Assembly (NCBI GenBank): GCA_964593925.1
Contig: CAZQKM010000004.1
Location: 46,876 to 110,875 of the forward strand
Reading direction: 5' to 3'
Length of the DNA stretch: 64,000 bases
Source: Oleidesulfovibrio sp964593925
GTDB taxonomy: Bacteria; Desulfobacterota; Desulfovibrionia; Desulfovibrionales; Desulfovibrionaceae
Shown: positions 47,077 through 56,241 of the stretch, piece after piece
Layout: the number at the start of each line of letters is the position of its first letter
How positions within the stretch are numbered: the stretch's first letter is position 1
Program-made: the position numbers and the translations under genes
The notes under the pieces: model-generated
What the model was told of the DNA's origin: nothing
Seen by the model: only the letters and a program-made list of their open reading frames with translations
Database searches by the model: none

Positions 47077-47093
47077 TTGGCACAAAAGCTGCT
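47077..47093 (+). promoter_or_regulatory. Sigma-54 (-24/-12) promoter facing tpa
   Basis: TTGGCAC-N7-GCT: the GG (47079-47080) and GC (47091-47092) are exactly 10 bp apart, and GGCAC matches the -24 consensus. It points toward tpa and would give a leader of about 700 nt. A weaker GG-N10-GC at 47539-47552 is closer to tpa. Confidence 0.65.
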
Positions 47094-47103
47094 AATATAC
47101 CGG

Positions 47104-47808
47104 TTGAGAATAGAGTAATCGCCTGGCAGGTGCGGTACAGCTATACTACATGAAAGATGCTGTACTTGCCTTATACTGCCACTATGCGGTATGGCGACTT
47201 TATTCTGTGGTGTTTTTTAGGATAAAAATGCCGTTGCTCTCCAATGGCAGCAAGGTGTAAGTATTCCGGATATACTGTATGTTTGGGCTTTGTTCTGGAT
47301 GTTGCCGAACTACCCAATGGCTCAATGAGGTATATTACGGCAACATGGCCATTGAAACAGTCGGTACAAAAGACGCATATATCTCTTTTGCCCGCTGGAT
47401 GTGCCCCTGACATGCCTAAGACTGACCACAAAAGATGCATATGAAAAAGACTCTCTCCTGCACCGGCAAAAAAGCTTGCCTTTACCGGAATATGGTGGTT
47501 TCTTTTTTTTAAAAATACCAGAGGTAGGTGTATTGCTGGGCGCCCCCACTGCTTGTGAATAAGGGCGCAAACCATAAACACTAGTGAGGGGTAAGGCAGA
47601 CTACATGAGTCAATTACTGAAAAGGCCCCCCCAGCGAGGCAATTGTGAAAACCCTCGTTCAGGAAAAAGATACGCAGGTTTCCCGCATTGAGGTTTCTGC
47701 CTTTTTGAAGATGCGACACTTTTTCCGGCTGCGGGCATCATCCAGACAACCTAACGCGTCGACAGACCATCTACGGCTGCTTGCGCCATAAAAACAAAAG
47801 GAAAAAAA
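47104..47808. other. Long leader region before tpa
   Basis: No clear gene. A minus-strand frame of 182 codons (47171-47719) shows no recognisable domain. A plus-strand frame of 48 codons at 47645-47791 starts with GTG behind GAGG and could be a leader peptide, with weak support. Confidence 0.4.
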
Positions 47809-49176
47809 ATGCAGACCAAACAGTACATTGATACTGACAAGAAATTTCTGTGGCACCATCTTGTCCAGCACAAAGCCTACCTTGAAGGCGAACCCCCAAT
47901 CTTTGTCAAAGGCGATGGCTGCACGCTGACCAACATCCACGGTAAAGAATACCTTGACGCTGTTTCAGGCGGCGTATGGTGTGTTAATGTGGGCTATGGC
48001 CGTGAGCGCATTGCACGCGCTGTCTATGAGCAGTTGCAGAGCATGCCTTACTATGCCCTGAGCGCAGGCAACCTGCCTACCATTGATCTGGCGCAAAAAG
48101 TGGTAGAACTTATGCCCGGCGCACCCCGCCGCGCTTTCTTCTCCAACAGCGGCTCTGAAGCCAACGAAAAAGCCTTCAAGATGTCCCGCCTGTATGCTCG
48201 CGTAAAAGGCCACAAAAACAAGACCAAAATTCTTTATCGCCACCGCGATTACCACGGAACCACACTGGCCGCGCTGTCTGCCACCGGTCAGGAAGAACGC
48301 CGTGACGGTTTTGGCCCGCTGGTTCCTGACTTTGACATGGTACCAGAAGCTTTCTGCTACCGTTGCCCCTTTGGAAAAACATATCCCAGCTGCGACCTTG
48401 ACTGTGCCAAAGCTGTGGAAAGCAAAATTCTTGAGTTCGGCGCTGACAGGGTTGCAGCATTCATCGTCGAGCCCATCACTGCTGGTGGCGGCATCATCGA
48501 ACCCGTTAAAGAATATTTCCCCATGGTGCAGGAAATCTGCCGTAAGCATGACGTGCTGCTGATCATGGACGAGGTTGTCTGCGGATTCGGCAGAACCGGT
48601 ACCTGGTTTGGCTACCAGCACTTTGAAGTACAGCCTGACATCGTTACCATGGCAAAAGGCATGGCCAGTGCATACCAGGCCATATCTGCAACCGTGACCA
48701 CAAATACCATTTTTGACGCTTTTGTTACCGATCCGGCTGACAAGTTCGGATATTTCCGGGATATCAGCACATACGGCGGTTGCGCCGGCAGCAGCGCCGC
48801 TGCACTTGAAAACATCCGGATCATTGAAGAAGAAAACCTTCTTGACAAAGTTCAAAAATCTGGCGATTACCTCTTCGAACGTCTGAATGAACTCAAAGAC
48901 CTACCATGTGTTGGCGACATCCGTGGTAAAGGACTCTTTGCAGGTATTGAGTTTGTCAAAGACAAAACCACAAAAGAGCCCGTGGACGAGAGCTTTGTTG
49001 GAGCTGTCCTCGGACACGCGTTCCAAAACGGAATTCTTCTTGGCCGCATGAACAGAAGTGTCCCCACACTGAACAATGTGCTTACTATGTCTCCGGCATA
49101 TATTGTGACGAAAGACGAAATCGATCGTATTGTGGATGCAATCCGCAAGGGTATCGAAGCACAAGGTAAAGCATAA
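47809..49176 (+). CDS. tpa: Taurine--pyruvate aminotransferase
   Basis: A 455-residue class III PLP aminotransferase close to Bilophila-type Tpa, which converts taurine and pyruvate to sulfoacetaldehyde and alanine. It shows SGSEANEKAFK, the RDYHGTT segment, DEVVCGFGRTG and the PLP lysine K283 in TMAKGMASAYQ. A strong AAGGA site precedes the ATG. Genes for a DctQ-DctM-DctP transporter follow on the same strand, and a sigma-54 activator is divergent. Enzymes for alanine or sulfoacetaldehyde use are not adjacent. Other omega-aminotransferases share the motifs, so taurine specificity rests on overall resemblance and context. Confidence 0.88.
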   Translation: MQTKQYIDTDKKFLWHHLVQHKAYLEGEPPIFVKGDGCTLTNIHGKEYLDAVSGGVWCVNVGYGRERIARAVYEQLQSMPYYALSAGNLPTIDLAQKVVELMPGAPRRAFFSNSGSEANEKAFKMSRLYARVKGHKNKTKILYRHRDYHGTTLAALSATGQEERRDGFGPLVPDFDMVPEAFCYRCPFGKTYPSCDLDCAKAVESKILEFGADRVAAFIVEPITAGGGIIEPVKEYFPMVQEICRKHDVLLIMDEVVCGFGRTGTWFGYQHFEVQPDIVTMAKGMASAYQAISATVTTNTIFDAFVTDPADKFGYFRDISTYGGCAGSSAAALENIRIIEEENLLDKVQKSGDYLFERLNELKDLPCVGDIRGKGLFAGIEFVKDKTTKEPVDESFVGAVLGHAFQNGILLGRMNRSVPTLNNVLTMSPAYIVTKDEIDRIVDAIRKGIEAQGKA

Positions 49177-49187
49177 TCAACATACAT

Positions 49188-49224
49188 GTGAGTCCTTTGG
49201 AGTACTTTGCTCTAAAGGACTCAC
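49188..49224 (+). other. Intercistronic hairpin between tpa and the TRAP genes
   Basis: A perfect 11-bp stem (GTGAGTCCTTT / AAAGGACTCAC) 12 bp after the tpa stop has no T-run. It may protect the tpa message or adjust the ratio of enzyme to transporter. Confidence 0.55.
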
Positions 49225-49297
49225 TCTATGCTAGCCCCTTTGTGGAAGGTGACTGGTATGATGTTCTACAGTGGACAGGAAATGAGAAGGAGTGCAG

Positions 49298-49840
49298 ATG
49301 GGACGAGGCATCATCTCTTACGTTTTAGATAATCTTGAAGGAATTTTGTGTAAAATACTGCTCATATTTTTTGTAACAACACTTTTGCTACAAATCATAT
49401 TCAGAGAGCTGCACCTACCCCTTACATGGTCCGAAGAAATTGCCCGATACGCATTCCTTTGGTTTATTCTTTTCGGCGCCAGCTATGCCACCCGGCGCGC
49501 TGCCCTCAACCGAGTCACTTTGCAGTTTGCCAAGGCACCTGCCATCGTCAAAAATGTCTGCCTGCTTTTGGGAGACCTCGTATGGTTTGCCTTTGCACTG
49601 GCCATGGCCTACCAAGGCTACCTTCAAGTAAAGGATCTTGCAGAATTTCCCTACTATACACCGGCCCTTGACTGGAGTCTTAGCTGGGTATACCTCGCCT
49701 TCCCCATCAGCTTTGCCCTGATGGCCATACGCATTGTTCAGGTGAATTACATGTATTATTTCTTGGGCAAAGATATTGTTGACCCGGATAAAGAAGCAAT
49801 CCAAGATAGTAAAAGAGCATTAAGCGAAGAAGGACAGTAA
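49298..49840 (+). CDS. dctQ: TRAP transporter small membrane subunit (DctQ type)
   Basis: A 180-residue protein with four membrane helices, including the family motif LTWSEEIARYAFLWFILFGA. It is the small integral subunit of a tripartite ATP-independent periplasmic transporter. ATG 49298 lies behind AAGGAG; a GTG two codons upstream is less likely. It is 2 bp from the large subunit gene. Confidence 0.92.
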   Translation: MGRGIISYVLDNLEGILCKILLIFFVTTLLLQIIFRELHLPLTWSEEIARYAFLWFILFGASYATRRAALNRVTLQFAKAPAIVKNVCLLLGDLVWFAFALAMAYQGYLQVKDLAEFPYYTPALDWSLSWVYLAFPISFALMAIRIVQVNYMYYFLGKDIVDPDKEAIQDSKRALSEEGQ

Positions 49841-49842
49841 GC

Positions 49843-51129
49843 ATGGACCCAACACAAATCGCGGAAATTCTCTTCGCAGTATTCTTTATCCTCTTATTGA
49901 TCGGGGCTCCTATCATGGTTGCCCTTGGTATTTCAGCCATGGCCGTCTATATCATCCAGGGTACAGACCTTGGGGTGTTGATCCAGATGGCTTCGTCTTC
50001 GCTTTCATCCTTTCCACTCATGGCCCTGCCCTGTTTTATTCTTGCAGGGGCCTTGATGGAGTGCGCGGGCATATCAAGACGCCTTGTCCATATTGCTGAA
50101 AACATCGTCGGCCCCGTTCCTGGCGGCCTTGCGGTGTCCACAGCCTTGGCCTGCGTATTCTTCGGCGCCATATCCGGCTCTGGCCCTGCGACCACAGCTG
50201 CTGTGGGTATGCTCATGATTCCAGCCATGATGCGCAGAGGCTATGACGGCGGCTACGCAGCTGCAGCCACGGCAACAGCCGGTGGTGTGGGCATTATTAT
50301 TCCTCCTTCCATCCCCATGGTTATCTATGGCGTGGCCGGGCAGGAATCCATTTCTAAAATGTTCATAGCAGGCGTCATCCCCGGTATCATGATTGCCGTG
50401 GGTTTGAGCATGATGCACATTTTTCTTTGCTGGGGGCAGCAGGCCACCGGCAAGCCTTGGTCCATCAAGGACTTATTGAATTCTTTGAAAGGGGGCTTCT
50501 GGGCCATTACCGCACCTGTCATCATCCTTGGCGGTATCTATGCCGGTATCTTCACGCCCACAGAAGCCGCGGTTGTCGCCATATTCTATACGCTTTTTGT
50601 GGGTATATTCATCCACAAGGAAATAACCTGGGCTGCCACGAAACGCTCGTTGGAAACAACAACTTGGCTCTCTGGCCGTGTTCTGATCATCGTGTTCACA
50701 GCCTATGCGTTTGGCCGTGTTCTCACCGAGTACAGAATCCCCATTGAAATTGCCAACTGGATATTGAACTATACCAGTAACGTGTACATTGTGTGGGCCT
50801 TGGTGGTCAGCTTTCTGATCTTTATCGGCATGTTCATGGAAACTCTGGCAATCATTTTATTAGTGACCCCCGTGCTTTTACCTGTTATGCAGGCTTTTGG
50901 AGTAGACCCTATCCACTTCGGTGTGATCCTTGTCTGTTGCTGCGGCGTAGGTTTTTCTACTCCACCGCTGGGAGAAAACATGTTTGTGGCTTCTGGTATT
51001 GCCAACAAACCGTTGGAACACGTAGCCATAAAAGCTCTGCCCATGGTTTTTGTGAACCTGAGCGTCATCGCACTGCTTGTAATCTTCCCGCAACTGACCC
51101 TCTGGTTGCCACAGCTGCTTGGTAGTTAG
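49843..51129 (+). CDS. dctM: TRAP transporter large permease subunit (DctM type)
   Basis: A 428-residue DctM with about 12 membrane helices. Motifs are FFGAISGSGPATTAAVG, IIIPPSIPMVIYG and GVGFSTPPLGENMFVA. It uses an ion gradient (usually sodium) for uptake of the ligand delivered by the binding protein encoded next. Its position after tpa suggests taurine or another sulfonate as substrate. Confidence 0.95.
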   Translation: MDPTQIAEILFAVFFILLLIGAPIMVALGISAMAVYIIQGTDLGVLIQMASSSLSSFPLMALPCFILAGALMECAGISRRLVHIAENIVGPVPGGLAVSTALACVFFGAISGSGPATTAAVGMLMIPAMMRRGYDGGYAAAATATAGGVGIIIPPSIPMVIYGVAGQESISKMFIAGVIPGIMIAVGLSMMHIFLCWGQQATGKPWSIKDLLNSLKGGFWAITAPVIILGGIYAGIFTPTEAAVVAIFYTLFVGIFIHKEITWAATKRSLETTTWLSGRVLIIVFTAYAFGRVLTEYRIPIEIANWILNYTSNVYIVWALVVSFLIFIGMFMETLAIILLVTPVLLPVMQAFGVDPIHFGVILVCCCGVGFSTPPLGENMFVASGIANKPLEHVAIKALPMVFVNLSVIALLVIFPQLTLWLPQLLGS

Positions 51130-51210
51130 CAGATAAAATAACTAATGCAAAAAGACACCTCCCACTCCTGGAAGTGGAGTGTACAACTGTCAAACATGCA
51201 GGAGAAACAC

Positions 51211-52227
51211 ATGAGAAAAGCGTTAGTAGTCCTCAGTCTTGCCATGGTAGCGGTTTTTGCCATGAGCAGCATTGCCTCAGCAAAAACCATCCTGAAAATG
51301 GCCGTCGGTGATCCTGAAAACTCCGAAATGGGAGTTGTTGGTAATACCTTCAAAAAATATGTTGAAAGTAAAACCAACGGAGAAGTAGAAGTACAGCTGT
51401 TCTTTGCAGGTGCTCTTGGTGACGAAACAGAAACCATTCACAACGTGCGCCGTGGTACCCTTGATCTTACCATCGCCGGTATCGCCAACTATGTCCCGTT
51501 TGTGAAAAAGCTAGGCATCCTGACTCTGCCTTACTTGTTTGACAATCTTGAAGAAGTTGTGCAGGCCACCAATGGCCCTGCCCATGATCTGCTGAATGAA
51601 TACGCTGTGAAAGAGGGCGGTTTCCGGGTTCTGACATGGACCTATACCGACTTCCGCTACATCTCCAACTCGCAACGCCCCATTACCAAAATCGGCGATA
51701 TCAAGGGCCTGAAGTTCAGAGTCCCCCAAAGCGCCGTTTTGTTGGCAACCTATAAGTCTTGGGACGCCAACCCTGTACCCATCTCCTGGTCCGAGACCTT
51801 CACCGCCCTTCAACAGGGTGTTGTTGACGGACAGTGCTATGGCTATATTGGTTTTACTGCCATGAAATTCGCCGAAGCCAAACAAAAATACCTGACCGAA
51901 GTTCACTACACCTATCAGCTCCAGCCCCTGACTATCAGTGAGCGTGTGTACAGAAAGCTTTCGCCTGAACTGCAACAAATTGTTGTTGAAGGCGGCAAGG
52001 CTGCTCAGCAGGCTGTTCTTGACTACCAGATCAATGAATCCACTGCTGCAAAGCAGGCTCTGATAGACGAAGGCCTGGTCGTATCCACTCTGGAAGATGA
52101 AGCAGTGTGGAAAGAGCGTGCCATCAGCAAAGTATGGCCTGCAATGGCTGACTTTGTCGGAGGCAAGGAAGCTATCAACCAGTTCCTGACCGCAAGCGGC
52201 AAGTCTACCTGGAATCCTGCAAAATAA
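51211..52227 (+). CDS. dctP: TRAP transporter periplasmic binding protein (DctP type)
   Basis: A 338-residue secreted binding protein: signal peptide of about 23 residues ending SSIASA, then the DctP fold with the ligand Arg region LKFRVPQS, NPVPISWSETFTALQQGVVDGQ and RKLSPELQQ. ATG 51211 has AGGAG upstream. It is the last gene of the tpa-dctQMP cluster and ends at a strong terminator. The ligand is inferred to be taurine or a related C2 sulfonate from context. Confidence 0.93.
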   Translation: MRKALVVLSLAMVAVFAMSSIASAKTILKMAVGDPENSEMGVVGNTFKKYVESKTNGEVEVQLFFAGALGDETETIHNVRRGTLDLTIAGIANYVPFVKKLGILTLPYLFDNLEEVVQATNGPAHDLLNEYAVKEGGFRVLTWTYTDFRYISNSQRPITKIGDIKGLKFRVPQSAVLLATYKSWDANPVPISWSETFTALQQGVVDGQCYGYIGFTAMKFAEAKQKYLTEVHYTYQLQPLTISERVYRKLSPELQQIVVEGGKAAQQAVLDYQINESTAAKQALIDEGLVVSTLEDEAVWKERAISKVWPAMADFVGGKEAINQFLTASGKSTWNPAK

Positions 52228-52262
52228 CTTCTGACCTCTTCTGGTCGCAAGACGTAATACCC

Positions 52263-52297
52263 AGCCCCTCTTCACATGAAGAGGGGCTGTTGTTTTG
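52263..52297 (+). terminator. Terminator of the tpa-TRAP operon
   Basis: A perfect 13-bp stem (CAGCCCCTCTTCA / TGAAGAGGGGCTG) is followed by TTGTTTT, 35 bp after dctP. Confidence 0.88.
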
Positions 52298-53114
52298 CCC
52301 ACCATCTGAGACCATCCAGCTGCAAGACGCCCTTGCCCCACAGACCAGCCCCCCACCGACGCGCATACTGTTGCCTGCTTTGTGCTGCTGTCACCAGTAG
52401 GGCAGGTTTGTAAGGATCTACGCAGCCTCCAGCCTTGCCCCCTCCGATGGATCACAAGCATGTAACGCGGCGTGGACAAATATCCTCAGTGACGTCGGTC
52501 CCCCTTTGGATAGCCTGAACATACATGTGGCATCACACACAGCGCTCTCTCCCCCCGTGCAAACCTGGGGCAGAAGAGGAAGCATCCAGCTGCCCCCACC
52601 ATGGCCATCTGCATACGACCTTGAAACTGTTGAGAACTTTCTATGTATGCAACCACCGGGCACCACCTTGTGCGTGTAACATCAGCATGGTGTGCTGTCC
52701 CCTGCTCCCTTTTGGCAGGGTGCCATACGACTTTTGCCGTGATTTGACCGAATTGCCACAAAAAATACGACCCGGCCAAACTACCGAAAAGACGTTGTGG
52801 CTCTGCTGGCCCCCAACTGTGGTACAGCATATTTGACGCAATGCGGACCCTGTGCAATTATGCTGTTTTCATGAAAAAAAGTGTAGCCAGGCTATTTTGT
52901 TTGAGGTGAAGCAAAGGAAGAACCAAGGCCTTTCTACTGGAAAATACAGTGCATCCGACGCCGACCTATGGATTGCGGAGTTAAAAACACTACTGTTTAC
53001 GGGTCTGTCTGTTTTTCGGGTAGCCCCCACGAAAACTTGCCAAAAACATCCCCTTTTACCCACTCCCCATGCCTTAACGAGCCCCCATATCCACTGGTCA
53101 GCCCCTGTAAACAG
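52298..53114. other. Gene-free stretch
   Basis: About 800 bp with overlapping short frames on both strands and no recognisable domain or ribosome binding site. Confidence 0.5.
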
Positions 53115-53152
53115 AAAAAGGCACCTACAGTTTTTGACTGCAAGTGCCTTAT
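53115..53152 (-). terminator. Terminator of tRNA-Leu
   Basis: A minus-strand hairpin (AAGGCAC...CAGT with ACTG...GTGCCTT) is followed by a T-run, directly after the tRNA. Confidence 0.8.
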
Positions 53153-53159
53153 TTCATGC

Positions 53160-53246
53160 TGGTACCGGGAGCGAGAGTCGAACTCGCAAGGTGTTGCCAC
53201 CGGCGGATTTTGAGTCCGCTGCGTCTACCAATTCCACCATCCCGGC
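53160..53246 (-). tRNA. tRNA-Leu (anticodon CAA)
   Basis: An 87-nt class II tRNA on the minus strand. The acceptor stem starts GCCGGGA and CCA is encoded. The D arm is TGGTGGAATTGGTAGACGC, the anticodon stem GCGGA/TCCGC encloses CTCAAAA giving CAA. A long variable arm is present, and the T loop is GTTCGACTC. Confidence 0.95.
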
Positions 53247-53547
53247 AGTACGTGCGTGCTCTTAATAGAATGGACCAAGGGATAGTGTCAATCATTTACG
53301 TTAAAAAGTGTACCACATGCCATACATTTGCAAAAAACCAACCGCATATCTACCCCATAACACCCGCTGCCCCCATGGGGCTGAAGGTTTGGGGGGATTG
53401 GAGTGATCAGGGCACTCGGGCTAGTCGGGCTAGTCGGGCGAATAAGGGGTCTGCCATCCGTGCCCTGCCGCCACACCTGCACGCCTTCCCCCTCTACCTG
53501 CCCCAAATGCACCCCCTAGAGAATGCGCCCCCATACTTGGCAATGTA
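53247..53547. other. Gene-free stretch with a short tandem repeat
   Basis: No gene. A GGGCTAGTC motif is tandemly repeated around 53415-53440. The region is otherwise featureless. Confidence 0.5.
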
Positions 53548-56049
53548 TCACGCTTGCCTGTGACTAAACACATACGACGTTGATGGCCCTGCTCCGGTTT
53601 TTTGCACAATCCCCTTCTGTACAAGAACCTGCAAATCACGCCCTGCTGTTCTGTCAGAAATATCATAGTCAAACAATTCCAGATACTGCCTCCGTGTAAT
53701 ACTGCCCTTTTCTTGAAGATATTCAACAGTACGTTTTTGCCGCACATTCAAATCACTGTCACACTCGGCATGATTTTCGGGTGCCCCACCTGCCAAGCAG
53801 TCACTTTTTACAGAGCATGGTGGATCTGGTACATCTTCATCATATCCAGAGCCATTTGCTTCAGAGGTATTACTATTACCCCCGCCCACTTTTTCGTTCA
53901 TCGGCTGAAACACCCTGCAAAACGGCATATCCGCAGAATGTATTAACCCATCACGCGCCGTCACTGCGGCTTGCAGGATGCAATTTTCCAATTCACGCAC
54001 ATTACCGGGCCATGAGTATGTCAGCAGAGCATCCATTGCCCCCCGTGTCAGCGCCAGTTCGGATCGACCGAGCACTTCACGCGCCTGCTCCAAAAAATGC
54101 GCTGTCAGGGCCGGAATACTGTCAGTGTGCATCCGCAAGGGCGGAGTGTTCAGCGAGAGCACCTTGATGCGATAGTACAGGTCTTGCCTGAATTTGCCCG
54201 TCTCGATTGCTTCCAGCAGGTTTACGTTGGTTGCACAAATGACACGCACATCCACAGGATATTCTGCATCTGTGCCCAGAGGCCGGACACGCCTGCTTGC
54301 AATGACCCTGAGCAGCGCCTGCTGCACTTTTGGCGAAGCAGACTGTATCTCATCCAAAAACAACGTCCCGCCGTGTGCATGGATAAAAGCGCCATCTCGA
54401 TCCCTTTCCGCACCAGAAAACGCACCCTTTTTATGCCCAAAAAGCGCATCCAGCAGCAGATTTTCGTCCAGAGCACCACAGTTTATGGACACTAATGGGC
54501 CGTTGCAGCGCCTGCTGGCCTTGTGCACGGCTTCTGCAACCAGTTGCTTGCCTGTGCCTGTTTCGCCTTCCACCAGGATATCTGCATCCACCTGGGCTGC
54601 TTTACCGATTTCGGCCTTCAACTGGCGCATGGCACTGCTCGCCCCCTTGAGCATACGTAGTGCCGGGCTGTCCAGCTCTTCGGCCGGATTGCGAAGTTCG
54701 GCAAACTCAACCTGCTGCAGACTGGCATAATGCGCCAGACGCTGTGTCTTGTCCTTAATTTCAGCAAGTTGCAGGTTCAACACGCGGATCATGCTGTTTA
54801 TTGCCTGCTGTAGTACATTCGCCTCGTATCCCCTGAATCGACCTTCCACCGGGGCAGGTGCCGGGTCCATTGCCGCTGCCTCAACCTTACGGGCAAGCAA
54901 AAGTATCGGCGCTGAACAAAACCGCCCTACCATGCAAAGCACAAAAGCGCTGATGCTCAGCACAATACCGCCGACCCCACATAATACCAGTGCCTGCTTG
55001 GTACCCAGTACATGCGGTAAAAGACTCCGATCAACACTAAACACAACTCCCCATACCACAGGTTCGGCATCATCGCTCACACGATACAAAACAGGCGCCC
55101 CTGCTTCCATCATGATCGTCGGAAAGCTCAGCCCTTCACCTTGCTCCCACACCTGGGTCAACGTGGGCTGCATCTTGCGGGCACTGGCAATACCATCCCA
55201 AAACGCTGTATCTTCATCAGAGGGCAAAAAGGCACTTGGCAGGCCTGCCATTCCCAGTGTCCCACGCACCCCCTGTCGCGACTGAACCGGCATAAAGGTT
55301 GCGTTATGCTCCTCGGCAGATTCGTACCATACCCAGCCCCTTGGATCGGCAAAATAGCTGAACCGTTTTGCCGGCTGCCTGTGAAATGTGTGCAGCGGAG
55401 ACGCAGGAGACTGTAAGTACGTGAGCATTTCGCCGATATGCTCTGCTGCAATATATAGTGACAGTAAACGCCGCTTTTCACCGTCAGCCTTTTTAAGCGG
55501 AGTCACAAACTGGAGTACCGGAACGTTCACCACCTCTCCAACAAATATATCCTGTGCCGGCAATCGGATGGAAAACACGTGTGAAACAGCAACCTCACCA
55601 ACGTGTAATGTTTTGACCCTACTGATAAAATCAGGTGCCGCAGCCTCCATTCCAGCCATCTCGCCATTCATCCTGAGCCAATTCCGGCCATCAACACCTT
55701 GGCGGACATAGGCGCTGTGTTCACCGTCAGCTTCTGCGACAACCACTGCCAGCACCTCTTTGTCAACCAGGCCGTCTGCCCGATTCAGATACGTGCCCAG
55801 TGCCTGTTCTGAATCAACAAAATCTGCCAACAGCAGTGCATTGAACCTAAGCTTTTGCAAATATGAAGACAGCTCGTATGAAACCGCCATGGTCTTTGTC
55901 TGTACAGACCGCCCAAGAGCCTGCTGCAAGGCATCAAATGACAGGAATAATGCAACTCCTCCCTGCACACTAATCAGCAAAAACAAGAGCGGCCCCGTAA
56001 AAATCAATAACATCTGGGCCATAGGCTTTCTAGACAAAAACATGGTCAC
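53548..56049 (-). CDS. Membrane-bound sigma-54 activator with DeoR-like winged-helix C-terminus
   Basis: An 833-residue protein. It has a membrane helix at about 12-35, a large outside sensor region (about 36-345, Cache-like) and a second helix at about 350-375, then a HAMP-like linker and coiled coil. The AAA+ domain carries GETGTGKQ, the contact loop GAFSGA (Ser in place of the usual Thr) and GGTLFLDEI. After an acidic linker of about 60 residues, the end is not a Fis-type helix-turn-helix but a winged helix (QKRTVEYLQEKGSITRRQY, then DISDRTAGRDLQVL) like DeoR regulators. It is divergent from the histidine kinase at 56242, whose promoter looks sigma-54 dependent. Confidence 0.85.
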   Translation of the reverse strand: MTMFLSRKPMAQMLLIFTGPLLFLLISVQGGVALFLSFDALQQALGRSVQTKTMAVSYELSSYLQKLRFNALLLADFVDSEQALGTYLNRADGLVDKEVLAVVVAEADGEHSAYVRQGVDGRNWLRMNGEMAGMEAAAPDFISRVKTLHVGEVAVSHVFSIRLPAQDIFVGEVVNVPVLQFVTPLKKADGEKRRLLSLYIAAEHIGEMLTYLQSPASPLHTFHRQPAKRFSYFADPRGWVWYESAEEHNATFMPVQSRQGVRGTLGMAGLPSAFLPSDEDTAFWDGIASARKMQPTLTQVWEQGEGLSFPTIMMEAGAPVLYRVSDDAEPVVWGVVFSVDRSLLPHVLGTKQALVLCGVGGIVLSISAFVLCMVGRFCSAPILLLARKVEAAAMDPAPAPVEGRFRGYEANVLQQAINSMIRVLNLQLAEIKDKTQRLAHYASLQQVEFAELRNPAEELDSPALRMLKGASSAMRQLKAEIGKAAQVDADILVEGETGTGKQLVAEAVHKASRRCNGPLVSINCGALDENLLLDALFGHKKGAFSGAERDRDGAFIHAHGGTLFLDEIQSASPKVQQALLRVIASRRVRPLGTDAEYPVDVRVICATNVNLLEAIETGKFRQDLYYRIKVLSLNTPPLRMHTDSIPALTAHFLEQAREVLGRSELALTRGAMDALLTYSWPGNVRELENCILQAAVTARDGLIHSADMPFCRVFQPMNEKVGGGNSNTSEANGSGYDEDVPDPPCSVKSDCLAGGAPENHAECDSDLNVRQKRTVEYLQEKGSITRRQYLELFDYDISDRTAGRDLQVLVQKGIVQKTGAGPSTSYVFSHRQA

Positions 56050-56176
56050 CTCGTTGAAAATCAGGCCATCAACAGGTTGTCAAAAAATTCATAATAGACA
56101 TACCATCCTGATAGCTCCTGCTCAATATTTTTTATCATCAATAAATACAACATACTATATATCGACATCAAGCCAC

Positions 56177-56193
56177 AGGCACACCACATGCAA
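56177..56193 (+). promoter_or_regulatory. Sigma-54 (-24/-12) promoter of the kinase/SLC13 operon
   Basis: AGGCAC-N7-ATGCAA: GG at 56178-56179 and GC at 56190-56191 are exactly 10 bp apart, with a good GGCAC and TGCA. An upstream ATG at 56188 would overlap the -12 element, so it also supports the kinase start at 56242. Confidence 0.65.
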
Positions 56194-56241
56194 TATATCC
56201 AAACCAGCTTTACCATAACACTTCAGAATTGCAGGGTAGCT

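Noticed and set aside
47171..47719. 182-codon open frame on the minus strand upstream of tpa
   Set aside because: No recognisable domain or ribosome binding site, and it overlaps the expected tpa leader.
53415..53440. Tandem GGGCTAGTC repeats considered as CRISPR-like
   Set aside because: Units are too short and have no spacers; no CRISPR array or cas gene is in the window.
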